Positions 13,268 through 25,103 of a stretch of DNA of 64,000 nt are shown here, piece after piece. Both the position numbers and the translations under genes were made by a program. The first letter of the stretch is position 1, and the number at the start of each line of letters is the position of its first letter. Source of the stretch: Medicago truncatula (lineage: Eukaryota > Streptophyta > Magnoliopsida > Fabales > Fabaceae); contig NC_053048.1 of assembly GCF_003473485.1 (NCBI RefSeq), positions 40,048,755 to 40,112,754 on the forward strand, given 5' to 3'. The notes below the pieces were generated by a model. The model was not told the origin of the DNA and did no database searches. It saw only the letters and a list, made by a program, of their open reading frames with translations.

Positions 13268-16200
13268 ATGTTTCGTCCTTCTTCCCTTTACCAATACTCT
13301 CATACTCATGTTGCAAGTTCATTCAAGAGCTTTTTCTTCTTCATTCCAACTACCTTAGCTCTATTAACCTCACTTTCCATTCTCTTCTATGTTTACTATA
13401 CCTCAATCATCTTCACACACCATCATCAACATAACAACCAACAATCCACTCTTATTAACTTCAAATCATCATCTCCAAATTTCATTCTTCCTTCTCCAAC
13501 CCCTCACTTAACCAATACCTTACACAACAATCATTCTGAGTTCATCAAGTCTCATACTTTCCAATTGGGTCATGGCCTTGGACCACAAAGTCAACGGGGT
13601 TTGCCACCTCAATCCAGCTCAAATGGTATGCACAACGTTTCAATATATATATATATATATATATATTTAATATTGTTGTTTGTTAATATAGTTTGTGTGG
13701 TATAATTTTTTATTTGAGTTTGACTTTGTCAAAATAAACACTATATATATATATATCATATTATCATTCATTCATTTTAAGGTGGCTTTTGTTGGAGGAG
13801 GTATAGAAACTTGTTTAGTATTCAAAGTTTTAAGTCTTTCACGTCTCTTGATCCATGAGACCATTTTTACAACCATGGCATGCTGTTGTTGAACCTTGGA
13901 ATTTGTTTAACTAATGCATGATATTGTGTAATGTATTCTACGTAGTTACTGATTACATGTAACTCTTTCTCAATAAGACACAAACATAGTTACGTGGACC
14001 TTTCCCTTTTTTTGGAAATGTTGTGGACATTATTTGCTTGATATTAGTGGATATTGTTATATACGACAATGTACATGTGACATAACACATGTAATTTGCA
14101 GTTTACTTGCAAATATGTGTAATTGAGATGAAGCTAGCACCAGGGCATGAAATTCGAACTTTCCATCAATATAGAAACTTTCAAAAGTTTACTATCTTAT
14201 TGTGTATCAGTATCACTAACGCAACCTATGATTGCAATATTCTATTTTCTTTTTTTGGTAGAAAAAGAGGGACCAAAAAGAGGGCCAAAGAAGCCCTTCA
14301 TTATTTTATTTTAATATTCCTAGATAAATGGCTCACACTTATGGCACCCTATAAGAAATGGTTGTAGACAAAAATAAAACATGGGAGAAATTAGGGATGT
14401 CAATTTTCTCCCATATACAAAAACCCATATAATACGTGTATGAGTAAATTATAAATAAATTATAATAATTTTAAATACGTATTAATTTATTTAGTTAAAA
14501 AATTATTGAGTAATTAAAACAAAGATTTTAACATTTAAATTTCTTATAACTTTTTTTTTTTATGTATGTGTGTAATCAATCATTTTTTTTTGAAAGGACT
14601 CTATATATAATCATATACACTTTTGTGGTAAATATGAACTTGCCATCCATTTGGATTCCACAATGCTTAATGGATTAGTCTCCGCAGTTATGCGTGGAGA
14701 ATACCCGGTTTACACAAAAAAATATGATTCAATATTTTGTTGTTTTTAACCCAATTGAGTTGATCTGGTGGCATTGACTTGAGATCTGGTCTCATATTCG
14801 ATTATCTTTGATGTCAATTTGAGTGTGATAGTTTAGTTTCTTAAAAAAAAAAATTGGTGTTTTTTTTACTATATCATTCTATATTTTGTTGTTATAAGTA
14901 GAGATTATAATTTCCCTAAAAAAAAGTAGAGACTATAATTGGTCCATTAATCGTGTTAGGTTAACAATTTAGTTAGTGCTTTTACTCTCATACGTTTGAA
15001 ATTATTGAGTACTAATTTTTCAAACTACACCTTTTTAATGCAAATTTATCCAATATTAGTATTCATTGTAGAGTTCATATGAGCATATTTTTTTGTCATT
15101 TCAGGACAAAACAAACACGAAAACTCAGTTTTTGACGGTTCAAGAAAATTTAAGGAAAACAACAATGTGTTCCATGATAGAGATATCTTTCTAGAAGACT
15201 ATAAAGAAATGAATAGAAGCTTTAAGATATATGTTTATCCTCACAAGAAAGATGATCCTTTTGCAAATGTGCTATTACCCGTGAAAACTGAACCCAGTGG
15301 CAATTATGCCAGTGAAAGTTACTTCAAGAAAGCACTTATGAAGAGTCATTTCATTACAAAAGATCCAACAAAAGCAGATCTTTTCTTCATGCCTTTTTCC
15401 ATAGCAAGTTTGCGGCATGATCGTCGAGTTGGTGTGGGAGGTATCCAAGATTTCATTAGAGACTATGTTCAAAATATGATTCACAAGTATCCGTATTGGA
15501 ACCGCACCAACGGCGCGGATCACTTTTATGTGGCATGTCATTCAATTGGAAGGTCTGCCATGGATAAAGCACCAGATGTGAAATTCAATGCCATTCAAGT
15601 TGTTTGTTCATCAAGTTATTTCTTAAGTGGTTATATTGCTCATAAGGATGCATGCCTACCACAAATTTGGCCTAGAAATGAAAATCCACCCAACCTTGTT
15701 TCATCAAATAGGTACCATTTCTTCCTCTTTCTAGGTACATTATTCTGAATCATATGTGTTCTATAGTTCATGTTTTATTATTGACATAGCATGTAACCTA
15801 ATCCACTTGGTTGATTCCACATCAAAAAGTTTTATGTCACAAGAATGAAAAACTTGACACATCACCACTTTCGGGTCTAAAAATATGAACTAGACAACAA
15901 AAAACTAGATTTTAAATTAATAGAGGACCAACCCCGTTAGTAATTAAAAATAGGCGGACCGAAACTGCAATTAAATTTTTTTCTAAAGAAACGTTGCAAC
16001 AATGATTTTATTACATGATATAAAAGTAAAATTCATTGATTTTGACAGGAAAAAGCTAGCTTTCTTTGCTGGAGAAGTGAATTCGCCGGTACGGATAAAT
16101 CTTGTGGAGACATGGAAAAATGATACAGAAATCTTTGTTCACAATGGAAGACTAAAAACACCATATGGTGATGAGTTATTAGGAAGCAAGTTCTGTTTTC

Positions 16201-16544
16201 ATGTTAGAGGCTATGAAGTGAACACAGCACGTATTGGAGATTCATTATACTATGGTTGTGTTCCAGTGATCATTGCCAACTATTATGACCTTCCATTTGC
16301 AGATGTGTTGAATTGGAAGAGCTTTTCTGTTGTTGTTACTACTTTAGATATACCTTTATTGAAAAAGATTCTGAAAGGTATAGTAAATTCTGGTGAGTAT
16401 TTGATGCTACAGAAGAATGTGTTGAAAGTGAGGGAGCATTTTCAGTGGCATTCACCTCCCATTGACTTTGATGCATTCTACATGGTTATGTATGAATTAT
16501 GGCTTAGACGAAGTTCTATACCTATTCTTTTGGGGGATTCTTAG
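13268..16544 (+). CDS. Exostosin-family (GT47) glycosyltransferase, complete, three exons
   Basis: This is a probable Golgi type-II membrane glycosyltransferase acting on cell-wall polysaccharides or glycoproteins; donor and acceptor cannot be told from sequence. Exons 13268-13625, 15105-15711 and 16049-16544 join in frame to 486 residues. Introns have GT-AG ends (acceptors ..tttcag at 15104, ..tgacag at 16048). Residues about 22-49 form one hydrophobic signal-anchor, then a Ser/Asn/His-rich stem. The exostosin domain follows from about residue 140 with FKIYVYP, TKADLFFMPF, WNRTNGADHFYVACHSIG, KLAFFAGE (324-331) and GCVPVII (391-397), all family landmarks. It ends WLRRSSIPILLGDS. Length fits the plant subfamily (about 450-500). 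The 1.48-kb first intron contains AT microsatellites. No lesion seen. Confidence 0.92.
13641..13664 (+). repeat. AT microsatellite in exostosin intron 1
   Basis: About eleven TA units near 13641-13664, with a second shorter TA run at about 13742-13757. Likely length-polymorphic. Confidence 0.85.
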
Positions 16545-17360
16545 GAACTGCACTGCATTTATTTAAGTGTATTGAATTGGTTTGCTCTGCAAAGTAGAGT
16601 TATATTATCCGGAGTATTATTTGTACATAATTGCCACCAAAGTAGTTCACACAAGATCAATAAAGTAACCATATGTTTGCGTTTGATCCAACAACAAGAC
16701 AAACTTTACTACAAAAAGTTGTACTATGATTTAGTGAGAGATAAGAATTTCAGTTTTCGTATGGTCCATTACCTCCCGTTTATCAAATCCCTTAAACAAT
16801 TTTACAATCAAATGCAATTGGAGTTGTCATATCCGATGCTTCATTTTTTAACGGATCAAACACGCTGTATAAAAATCTACCAATTAGGGAAAGACATCAA
16901 TTCTAAAGCACATCTATTAAATCTCCAATTGATCATTTATCATGTCACATAATCAACTATTTTAATGTTAAGTAATATGTAACTATGAACAAGTTAAAGG
17001 CCAAATTTACAAACGCACAATACTTTTAGACACCACAAAAACTTTTTAAGAGTTAACTCATCTTAGCACTATTATTGTCCATAAAATTGATATAAATTTG
17101 TAAGATGAAAACGATGTTTTAAAAATTCAATCTAAATTTAAAAATATATTTATTTAATAAAAAGAATTCTAAATAAAGAAAGTAAGGCAAAGCCACGCAC
17201 ACAACACGGGAGATAGGTCCCCCCCGGGACACGACCGACATGACTTTCTGTGTTGAAAATGAAAACTGCTTACTCAACTTTTCGTTGCTTACGCGTAAAT
17301 ACGAGTGTGGCTGCCACGTCACAATATCTTACACTACACGGATAATAATAACCAAAATCC
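16545..17360. other. Exostosin 3' flank and upstream region of the next gene
   Basis: No gene is seen. An open stretch at 16572-16952 is AT-rich and matches nothing I know. The interval 17180-17340 is locally GC-richer (cccccccgggac near 17219, acgtggc/cacgtc type motifs near 17310) and probably belongs to the promoter of the downstream gene. Confidence 0.45.
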
Positions 17361-17368
17361 TATAAATA
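17361..17368 (+). promoter_or_regulatory. TATA box (TATAAATA) of the Lys/Glu-rich protein gene
   Basis: A consensus TATAAATA sits about 535 bp before the coding ATG. The gap is explained by a leader intron: the 5' UTR exon probably ends at 17459 (..ctactacag|gtacag) and the acceptor is ..atttatgtag at 17876. Transcription likely starts near 17390-17400. Confidence 0.6.
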
Positions 17369-17896
17369 CCACAAATATACACAAACTCTTTCCAACACAT
17401 TCCTCAATCTGTTTCTTAGTTTCTTCAAACCGAAGCATCATCATTATTCACTACTACAGGTACAGGTACTATTAATGTTACCTTTATCTTACTTTTCTTC
17501 TATTTTCATCATACATATCTGCATTCAAATTAGAATTAGATCGATGTATCTGGATTTAAATTCAGATTTGATTGTTTGTACAAAAAAATCTTAGACTTTG
17601 TAGACAGAGGTTTGAAGAATGTAGCTAACATATCAAGGTGTAACGTTGATTGACATCTTTTTTTTTTTTTTGCTTGGATGGACCATGGAAAATCTTTGAT
17701 TATTGTTTCAGATCCGATCTTGTTGTATATATTCCAACCAAACTTTCAGAAATTATTTTGTTCCATATATATTGTCGTACAATTCGGTTCAACTTGATTA
17801 CCGGTTCTTTTTATGAGTTTTTTGTATGTCAAAGAATAGTGAAATTAACAAGTTTTATTTACATATATTTATGTAGATATCACTGTGTCAAGCAAG

Positions 17897-18613
17897 ATGG
17901 AAGAATCCAATATTCCAATCAAGATTGATGATAAATCAGCAGGTGATGTAAAAGAAGATAAGGTTGAGATAGAAAAAGATCTGGAGATTAAATCAGTAGA
18001 GAAAGATGATGAGAAAAAGGAAAAGAAGGATAAGGAGAAGAAGGACAAAACTGATGTAGATGAGGGTAAGGATAAGAAGGACAAAGAGAAGAAGAAAAAA
18101 GAAAAGAAGGAAGAGAATGTTAAGGGTGAAGAAGAAGATGGTGATGAAAAGAAGGATAAGGAGAAGAAGAAAAAGGAAAAGAAGGAGAAGGGAAAAGAAG
18201 ACAAAGACAAGGATGGTGAAGAGAAGAAATCTAAGAAAGACAAGGAGAAGAAAAAGGACAAGAATGAAGACGATGATGAAGGTGAGGATGGAAGTAAGAA
18301 AAAGAAGAATAAGGATAAGAAAGAGAAAAAGAAGGAGGAGGATGAGAAAGAAGAGGGTAAAGTATCTGTAAGGGATATTGATATAGAAGAAACCGCGAAA
18401 GAAGGTAAAGAGAAGAAGAAGAAAAAAGAAGACAAGGAAGAGAAGAAGAAGAAATCTGGAAAGGATAAGACCAATGATCCTAGTAAGCTGAAACAGAAGC
18501 TTGAAAAAGTGAATGCAAAGTTAGAAGCACTCTTGGAAAAGAAGGCTGATCTAGAAAGGCAGATTAAAGAAGGTGAAGATGGAGGTCAAGATATTAACGT
18601 GAAGGACAAGTAA
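17897..18613 (+). CDS. Highly charged Lys/Glu-rich protein with C-terminal coiled coil
   Basis: 238 residues from the ATG at 17897, the first ATG after the inferred leader-intron acceptor at 17876; an extension to 17885 would need GTG. Residues about 15-190 are almost entirely K, E and D in KKDKEKKKK-like runs, predicted disordered and strongly basic/acidic mixed. Residues about 196-230 (SKLKQKLEKVNAKLEALL and following) form a heptad-like amphipathic helix, a likely coiled-coil dimerisation segment. No signal peptide, membrane segment or catalytic motif. The family is not recognised; similar low-complexity proteins occur in legumes, but function is unknown. A TATA box, leader intron and a poly(A)-like aataaa at 18700-18705 support a real gene. 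Confidence 0.75.
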   Translation: MEESNIPIKIDDKSAGDVKEDKVEIEKDLEIKSVEKDDEKKEKKDKEKKDKTDVDEGKDKKDKEKKKKEKKEENVKGEEEDGDEKKDKEKKKKEKKEKGKEDKDKDGEEKKSKKDKEKKKDKNEDDDEGEDGSKKKKNKDKKEKKKEEDEKEEGKVSVRDIDIEETAKEGKEKKKKKEDKEEKKKKSGKDKTNDPSKLKQKLEKVNAKLEALLEKKADLERQIKEGEDGGQDINVKDK

Positions 18614-19171
18614 GAGATATATAGCACAACAGTTCAGAATACCATGGATGATCATTTACTGTAATCATATAATATAATAATGCTTAATTTTGTTTTGTAT
18701 AATAAAGCTGTTTTCTTAATTTTGAGTGAAAAATGATGCATTTGTGCATATAATGAAGAGACTTATCCAGCTTCTATTTCCATCTTGTCTAGTATTTCTC
18801 TTCTTTTTTATTTAGAAATCAGGACCAGATTCTAGAACTCCGACGTCAATCTTACTAATGTCATCGTTGTTACTGTTACTCACTAGTCTAACTGAATCAT
18901 CATAATCTATAGTTGATTATACTTAAAAGTTATTTGTATTCTCTAATAATATACCAGTGAAAACTACACTTCAATATACACCAACATTTTTTGGCAACTT
19001 CATAGTTACACTTCAATATAACATGTGCTTTCTTTGACGGAAATTAGACCAAGATTGTCATTGTTACATATGATACAGTCAACTCATTCAACCATGGTGG
19101 AATTATATTTCTTCCTCTATAGTCTAGTGGTTAAGAAAACATAGTGTTACATAGTTAGTAAGTAAGAAAGA
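18614..19171. other. 3' flank of the Lys/Glu-rich gene and spacer
   Basis: Contains the probable poly(A) signal near 18700. The rest shows no gene. Confidence 0.45.
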
Positions 19172-21141
19172 ATGAACACATTATTATTACCCAAAAGATC
19201 GGTTTTGCTTTTGTTTTCCATCCTCTTATTCATAATTGTCGTTACCATTAGTAATGCAGAAGATGAAGAGGCAAATTACATGTCCGACCTTTTGTTTTGA
19301 AATCACTAACCTCAACTCCCTCTAACTGGTCTAACAAAACTCACTACTGCAAATGGAATGGCATCAAATCTCAGTCAGTGCCCTCTCTAATCTTACTCAC
19401 ATTGATCTCCACAACAATTCACTCACTAGTCCTTTGCCTTGTTTGTCAAATTCCGTCATGCTTGAAACCTTGTACCTTGGTCACAATAACTTCACCTCCA
19501 TGCTAGACTTTTGCTTTGTATGGACAAATAGTCTTAGAACCTTCAACCTTAGCAATAACTTGAATCTTGTCCCATGGGTAATTCCATTGGGTTTAATTGA
19601 TTCCTCGTTGTTGCACACCCTTGATCTCGAAGCTACAAATATCATAGATTCCTTGGAATCGGGAATGTTTGATTGGTATCCGAGTTTGCATACTGTTTTT
19701 CTCTCTAACAACATCACCAGACCTCTTCCCCTGTCTCTTGGCCAAATTATTTCGCAACAATTAGGTGGAGGACAAAATGAAACTGCTTCTAGTCATGGAG
19801 GGCCATCTAAAGCAAGACTTACACCTGTTTGGATTGTATGTATGTATGTATATGATACCCATTCTATATTTAAACATTTTACCCGTTATATCTGAGAGAT
19901 TTAACAATTTAAAGTTACTGATTATATCTTTACGAATATTTTTTTGACTAGTTTAGTTTTACCAACTTACTCTTATTACTTTTGTGATGATAGAATATTG
20001 TTCATAATTATCATTAAATTTTTTGAAACAATGTAGGGGCATTGATGTTAGGCGTCGGAATTGTAATACTTATTGTGATTATTTTTAAACGCAAGAGGTA
20101 TTCTATTTTAGTACAGAGGTGGATCTTCAAAAAAAACAATGAAATCTACTGACTACAATGCGGAGGATTTCATACAAAGTTATAATATGTCGGTGCCAAT
20201 CAAACACTATAGATATGCAGAAGTAAAAAGAATGACAAACTCATTTCGAGATAAATTAGGTCAAGGAGGATATGGTGTTGTGTACAAAGCAAGCTTACCT
20301 GATGGTCGTCAAGTGGCAGTGAAAGTAATAAAAGAGTCCAAGGGAAATGGAGAAGAATTTATAAATGAAGTTGCTAGCATTAGTAGAACGTCACGTCACA
20401 TGTGAACATTGTCTCACTTTTGGGTTTTTGTTATGAGAACAAAAGAGCTCTGATATATGAATTCATGCCCAAAGGATCATTGGATAAGTTCATCCATATA
20501 AGTGGATCTCCTGATGCTATTTGTGATTTGGATTGGAACACAATGTACCAAATTGCTACAGGCATTGCTCCTGATGTATTTCAAGGATTTTGCATCTTGA
20601 TGTCAAACCCCAAAACATTCTTTTGGATTAAGATTTTTGCCCAAAAATCTCAGATTTTGGACTAGCTCAAATATGTCAAAGGAAGGATAGCATTGTATCC
20701 ATACTTGGTACAAGAGGAACTATAGGATACATAGCACCGGAAGTATTTAGTCGAACATTTGGTGGAGTTTCTCATAAGTCCGATGTATACAGTTATGGTA
20801 TGTTAATACTAGAAATGATCGGGGGAAGAAAGAATTATGACACGGGAGGGTCATGTACATCGGAAATGTACTTTTCAGATTGGATTTATAAGGATCTTGA
20901 GCTAAGTAATAACCTTAATTGTTCTGCAAACTCAGAAGAAGAAAATGATATGGCAAGAAAGATTACTATGATTAGTCTTTGGTGCATTCAAACGAATCCA
21001 TCAGATAGACCATCAATGAGTAAAGTGATAGAAATGCTTCAAGGACCACTTGGGTCAGTGCCATATCCCCCAAAACCTTTCTTATACTCTCCTGAAAGGC
21101 CATCATTACAAATTTCATATGTGTCTTCCAACAATTTGTGA
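19172..21141 (+). pseudogene. Broken receptor-like kinase: TMK-like LRR ectodomain plus LRK10L-like kinase
   Basis: The ATG at 19172 opens a signal peptide (MNTLLLPKRSVLLLFSILLF..). A TMK1-type LRR N-terminal cap (PSNWSNKTHYCKWNGIK) and LRRs (LTHIDLHNNSLTSPLPCLSN, LETLYLGHNNFTS) follow in other frames. After a possible intron (acceptor ..aatgtag at 20036) comes a transmembrane helix (GVGIVILIVIIFKRKR), then a kinase of LEAF RUST 10-like type: [39 protein letters not shown], and a C-lobe to 21141. Lesions: a TTTTG duplication near 19291-19300 (frameshift), loss of LRR sequence near 19374, one extra A in the run at 20129-20136, a CGTCA duplication near 20390-20399, a deletion near 20567-20590 before the catalytic loop, and a TAA just after the catalytic loop (about 20629). 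It cannot make an intact receptor. Two adjacent pseudogenes rather than one fusion is possible. Confidence 0.85.
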
Positions 21142-21736
21142 CAAATCCAATCTTACTGAAGAATGGTTCCAAAAAATCAAATAAGTTCAGCAAAGACAAC
21201 GGTGAAAATGTGAATGTAAGGTTGCATATTTTGCTTGAAATTCAATGCATTTTCATATGTTTCTAGTAGGTGAACTTCTTGCTACTAATGAATTTGAAGA
21301 TATTACTTTTTTTATCTGAGTTTGAACATATGTTCTTTTACTCATTCAACTCCTTTAACTTTTAGTAAGTTGCAGGCCTCATGAATACTTTCTTGCATGT
21401 CATCCGATTGTACATGTTTTACAGGCACAAATTTAACACTTCATTGGTTTCTCTTTATAATTAACACTACTCATTATGTTTTTTTAACACTACTAAAAAG
21501 AACATAAGTTTATTGTCATACCATCATGAGGAAAAAAATACTTGATATCTCAAAATTTAAGCTTTTAACTTCACTCTCAATTCTCTACCATATAGAATTC
21601 TTCAAAGAAACAAGAAATATGTACAAGTCAGTTTATCAGCACTAGTCCTGTTATGTACCAATCCACACAACAGTACGTCTAGCCACAAAATCATCACATA
21701 CATGTTCCAACGACAATGTAATATTGTGATCAAATG
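21142..21736. other. Spacer between the receptor pseudogene and the CHX gene 3' end
   Basis: No gene seen; AT-rich. The CHX 3' UTR presumably occupies its right part. Confidence 0.4.
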
Positions 21737-24700
21737 TCATTGGTGGAGGAACAACGCCTGCTCCTGTTGATCCATACCACCAGCAAAAAACTGCGCAGAT
21801 GCAATAGAAACAGTGCGTTTTTTTTTCCACAAACCATTACTTTCAGCCTCTTTTTGAAATATCAAAATGGATGTCTTAGCAGCAGAATTCAAATCAGTCA
21901 AAGTATCACCAAGAGGACCCAATACAGGCTCGTCCAAAACAGGATCCAACGTTTGTGCCAATGACATCTTCCTTCTATGTCCTCTCCCAATAATATACAA
22001 ATCAAACCCTTTATTCCCTATCTTATTTAAAAGCCTCACAGTTTCCTTCTCATCTTTCACCGCTTTTTCTAAATATCTCATTGTCGGTGTATCAACTGTT
22101 TGACACACAAACTCTCTTAAATATTCTCTGTCCATTTCACCAAACTCATCTTCAGGATTGTCCCAAACAAGCCTCACCACTGTTAACTGAACATCCATGT
22201 TCCTACTCATTCTCCAAGCATAAGAAAGTGCTTCGCGGTCATCAACACCGCCAATGTAGAACATTGCTATTTTCTTCACTTTAGAATGCTTCTCACCGCC
22301 AAAATCACGGTCGACGAAAATGGCTAAACAACATGGTGCTTCTTTTGCTAGGTTCTCCAAAACTATTCTTTTCTGATCTTTGCTTGCATGGTCTCTGTTG
22401 AAGATGTTGACGGCTCTAGCGGTGGCTGTGCCGGCGCCTAATCCATCGTAGGTTGGTTGCTTGTATAGAGTTGTTATGATGAGGTTGACGTGTCTGCGGG
22501 TGCAGAGGTTTATGATGTCTTTGTGCATGGATTTGTAGTGGGAGACAATTCTGAGTTTGTCAGCAAAGATGGCTTGGCTGAGGTTGTCAAAGCTGCCGAG
22601 GTTGTCCCCATTTTCTCGCTTCAAGCTGTATACCTTGCTTGAATTGGAGCGAAATGATGGCTTCCGAGCGTCTCTTATGATTAGCGATGAAGTTGGTCGG
22701 TCTGTCATCTTGACCAATTCCACTGCCAACACCTGAATTTGAAATTATAATGTCACAACTAAAATATTCACAAATAAATTCAACCCATTCCTGAAAATTA
22801 GGAGAGCTGCTAGCTAGTACACCCTCATACCTGAATTGGGGACCTAACTGATGGACTCGATGCTTTGAGAAGGTCGATGATGGCATCCGCATCGTGTTTT
22901 GAGTGGACACAAGCCAACACTCTAAGCGGTGAGTCAGGTCGTGTGCCATGCATACTTTTCCTTTGACTTCCAAGAAGTTTGCTTGATGTAAGGGTTTTTG
23001 CGATGATAGCCAAGACAGGACCAGCAATAGCTGTCATTAACCAACATGCCAACAACATCACCACATATGTTTGGCTATTTAGTTCCTACATCACAAGTAT
23101 ATATATGCATACACTTTATGTTACTATATGTTGTACAATAATATAACAAACCTAGCAGTTTTTCGATCACTAAGTCCCTCTTAAGCATACCTAATAAAAA
23201 AAAATTAAATTACATGGAAATAATAAAAAATAAAATTATTGCAGTGTATCTCGAGTTTTCAGTTGTTTCAGTTTTTACTTATGTTAGAAGATCAAACATT
23301 AAATGGATGAATGAGTGGTATGAAAAAGGATATGTTATTGGACAAAACATACACAATTTCTCATTTCCTATGACTAAATCTTAGCAGTGGGATTAATCAA
23401 ATGATTAAGGGTGTTGATCTTAAATTATTAGATTAATCTAACGACTGATATTCTAATGGAGAGAGTCAGGAGCAATTGTAAAAGATCTAGCTATGTGAGC
23501 CTTACTTCCTTTTCTTTTCTTTTTTGTACGGATCACTGCTTAATTGATCAAACTTGTAAATTTCACACGGAAATAAAGAATGAGATGAAAAAAGAGTGTG
23601 GTCTGGTGCCATTTTAATTTCCGTATTTGCTAATAAACTGTAATCTATAGTATATAATAATTACTATATATGTTAAGGTTGTTTGGTAACTTACTAGGCT
23701 ATCCATGGCAGTGTATAAAATGATTAGTGGCATTGTCCCTTTAGTGTTCATGAGGAGTGCAAGGGACAATCCTTCCAAAAGTGGCATCTGATATAACCAA
23801 GAAACTACAAATACAAACACCATTTTTACCAAGAAAGCCAACACAATAACAATCACAACGGTTAACCAATGTGTGTCTAAAGCCAAATCTTGAATAATAG
23901 TTCTCTCCCCAACAATGAGAAAAAACAGTGGCATCATGAATGCAGACACAAAATCGAAAACCTTATCTTGAACTGCATTGTTAAGTGCACCCTTTGGGAT
24001 AATAACTCCTAAAAAGAAAGCACCGGTTATTGAATGTGCACCTAAACCATGTGAGATTGATCCAATGACCAAAACCATATGAAGAAGAATCACCACTTGT
24101 GTCTCAACAAACTCGCGATCACCATTTCCAACTTTTTTAATAAGCCAATTAGCAAAAGGATGGACCAAATAAAAACATACCAACTCAAATGCGAGGACGA
24201 CAAGTAGTGACCAAAAAGAAGCATAATATAATTGCGTTAGAACCATCAAAAGGAGTGTCCAAGATAACAAGTCATTAATCAACGATGAAGTTAAAGCCAA
24301 TTGTCCATTTTCTGTTAGCAGAAGCTTTAAATCTGAAAGGATTTTAGCAACTTCAGGGAACTCACTACTGCAAGAAAGTGTCATTCCCCAAAATATTGCA
24401 CCTCTCATGTGTTTGTCACTATCTGAATGTGGCAACGATTTATGACCCATGTCGGTTACAAGAAGGTAGTATAAGCCAGCACCAACTGGTAAAGTGAAGC
24501 CTACACCAGCAATTGCAACAACCATTGCTTTCTTATTGTAGTAAAACCTTGTGATTGGTTTCAAGTCTACTTCTAAGCCAACCAAGAACACATAGTAAAC
24601 AAGTGTTAATGCTCCCACTGTCTCTAATGGTAACATATTGCTGTAAGGGAATATGCTTTTGAATACATTATTCCATTTTCCCAAAGCAGATGGACCTATT

Positions 24701-25103
24701 AAAAAACCAGTCTAGCAAAACAATCACAAAGATTAGGTAATGTTTTTCATATACATAAAATATAGTATGAAAAATGTAAAGGATAATCAAATCTTCAGGA
24801 GTTTAAAAAATGAGTCATTACAACTATTAGCGAAGAAATAATAATGAAATGAAAGGGTTAGAAGAATATACTTACAAAAATGTTGGGAACAATACGAGGT
24901 ACATTGCATAATTCAGAGACAAAGAGGAAAATACGATTGAGTAATAAGATAAGAACAAATTGAAGAACAAATACAGGTAGTGTTTCTTCTAAGGAATTTT
25001 CATTCCAAAGCAATGAACCGTATGATAATGTCTTATTGAAACACACAAGCGTTGTTTTGTCGGGGTTTTTAATAATGGAATATGTAACGTTTGAGGAATT
25101 CAT
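21737..25103 (-). CDS. Cation/H+ antiporter of the plant CHX family (CPA2), complete, four exons
   Basis: This is a membrane antiporter exchanging K+ or Na+ for H+ on endomembranes or the plasma membrane; ion and location are not decided by sequence. Exons 25103-24876, 24711-23695, 23085-22831 and 22732-21737 join in frame to 831 residues, matching the family length (about 780-850). The ATG at 25103 is preferred over an upstream TTG. Roughly a dozen hydrophobic helices lie between residues 45 and 445. Within them are GFLIGPSALG, VFLVGLEVDL, SCSSEFPEVAKIL (about 188-201) and SSLINDLLSW (218-226), whose Asn-Asp pair occupies the ion-binding site of CPA2 antiporters. The hydrophilic C-terminal regulatory domain carries the usual RVLACVHS, SPIQV, DRDFGG and YIIGRGH segments. 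It ends unusually with a Gln-rich tail (GGMDQQEQALFLHQ). No lesion seen. Confidence 0.93.

Noticed and set aside
13228-13434. Alternative small open frame at the start of the exostosin gene
   Set aside because: The overlapping frame from 13268 provides the signal anchor and splices in frame to the exostosin domain; this one does not.
14745-14860. Possible SINE ('gagttgatctggtggcattg', 'attcgattatc', A-run)
   Set aside because: A- and B-box matches are too weak to call a feature confidently.
17869-18474. 201-residue Ser/Phe-rich open frame on the minus strand
   Set aside because: It is the exact antisense of the Lys/Glu-rich gene; open only because of that gene's repetitive codons. It lacks a promoter, introns or motifs.
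19115-19145. tRNA-like phrase 'tctatagtctagtggttaag'
   Set aside because: No cloverleaf partner or B box follows, so not a tRNA gene and too short for a SINE call.
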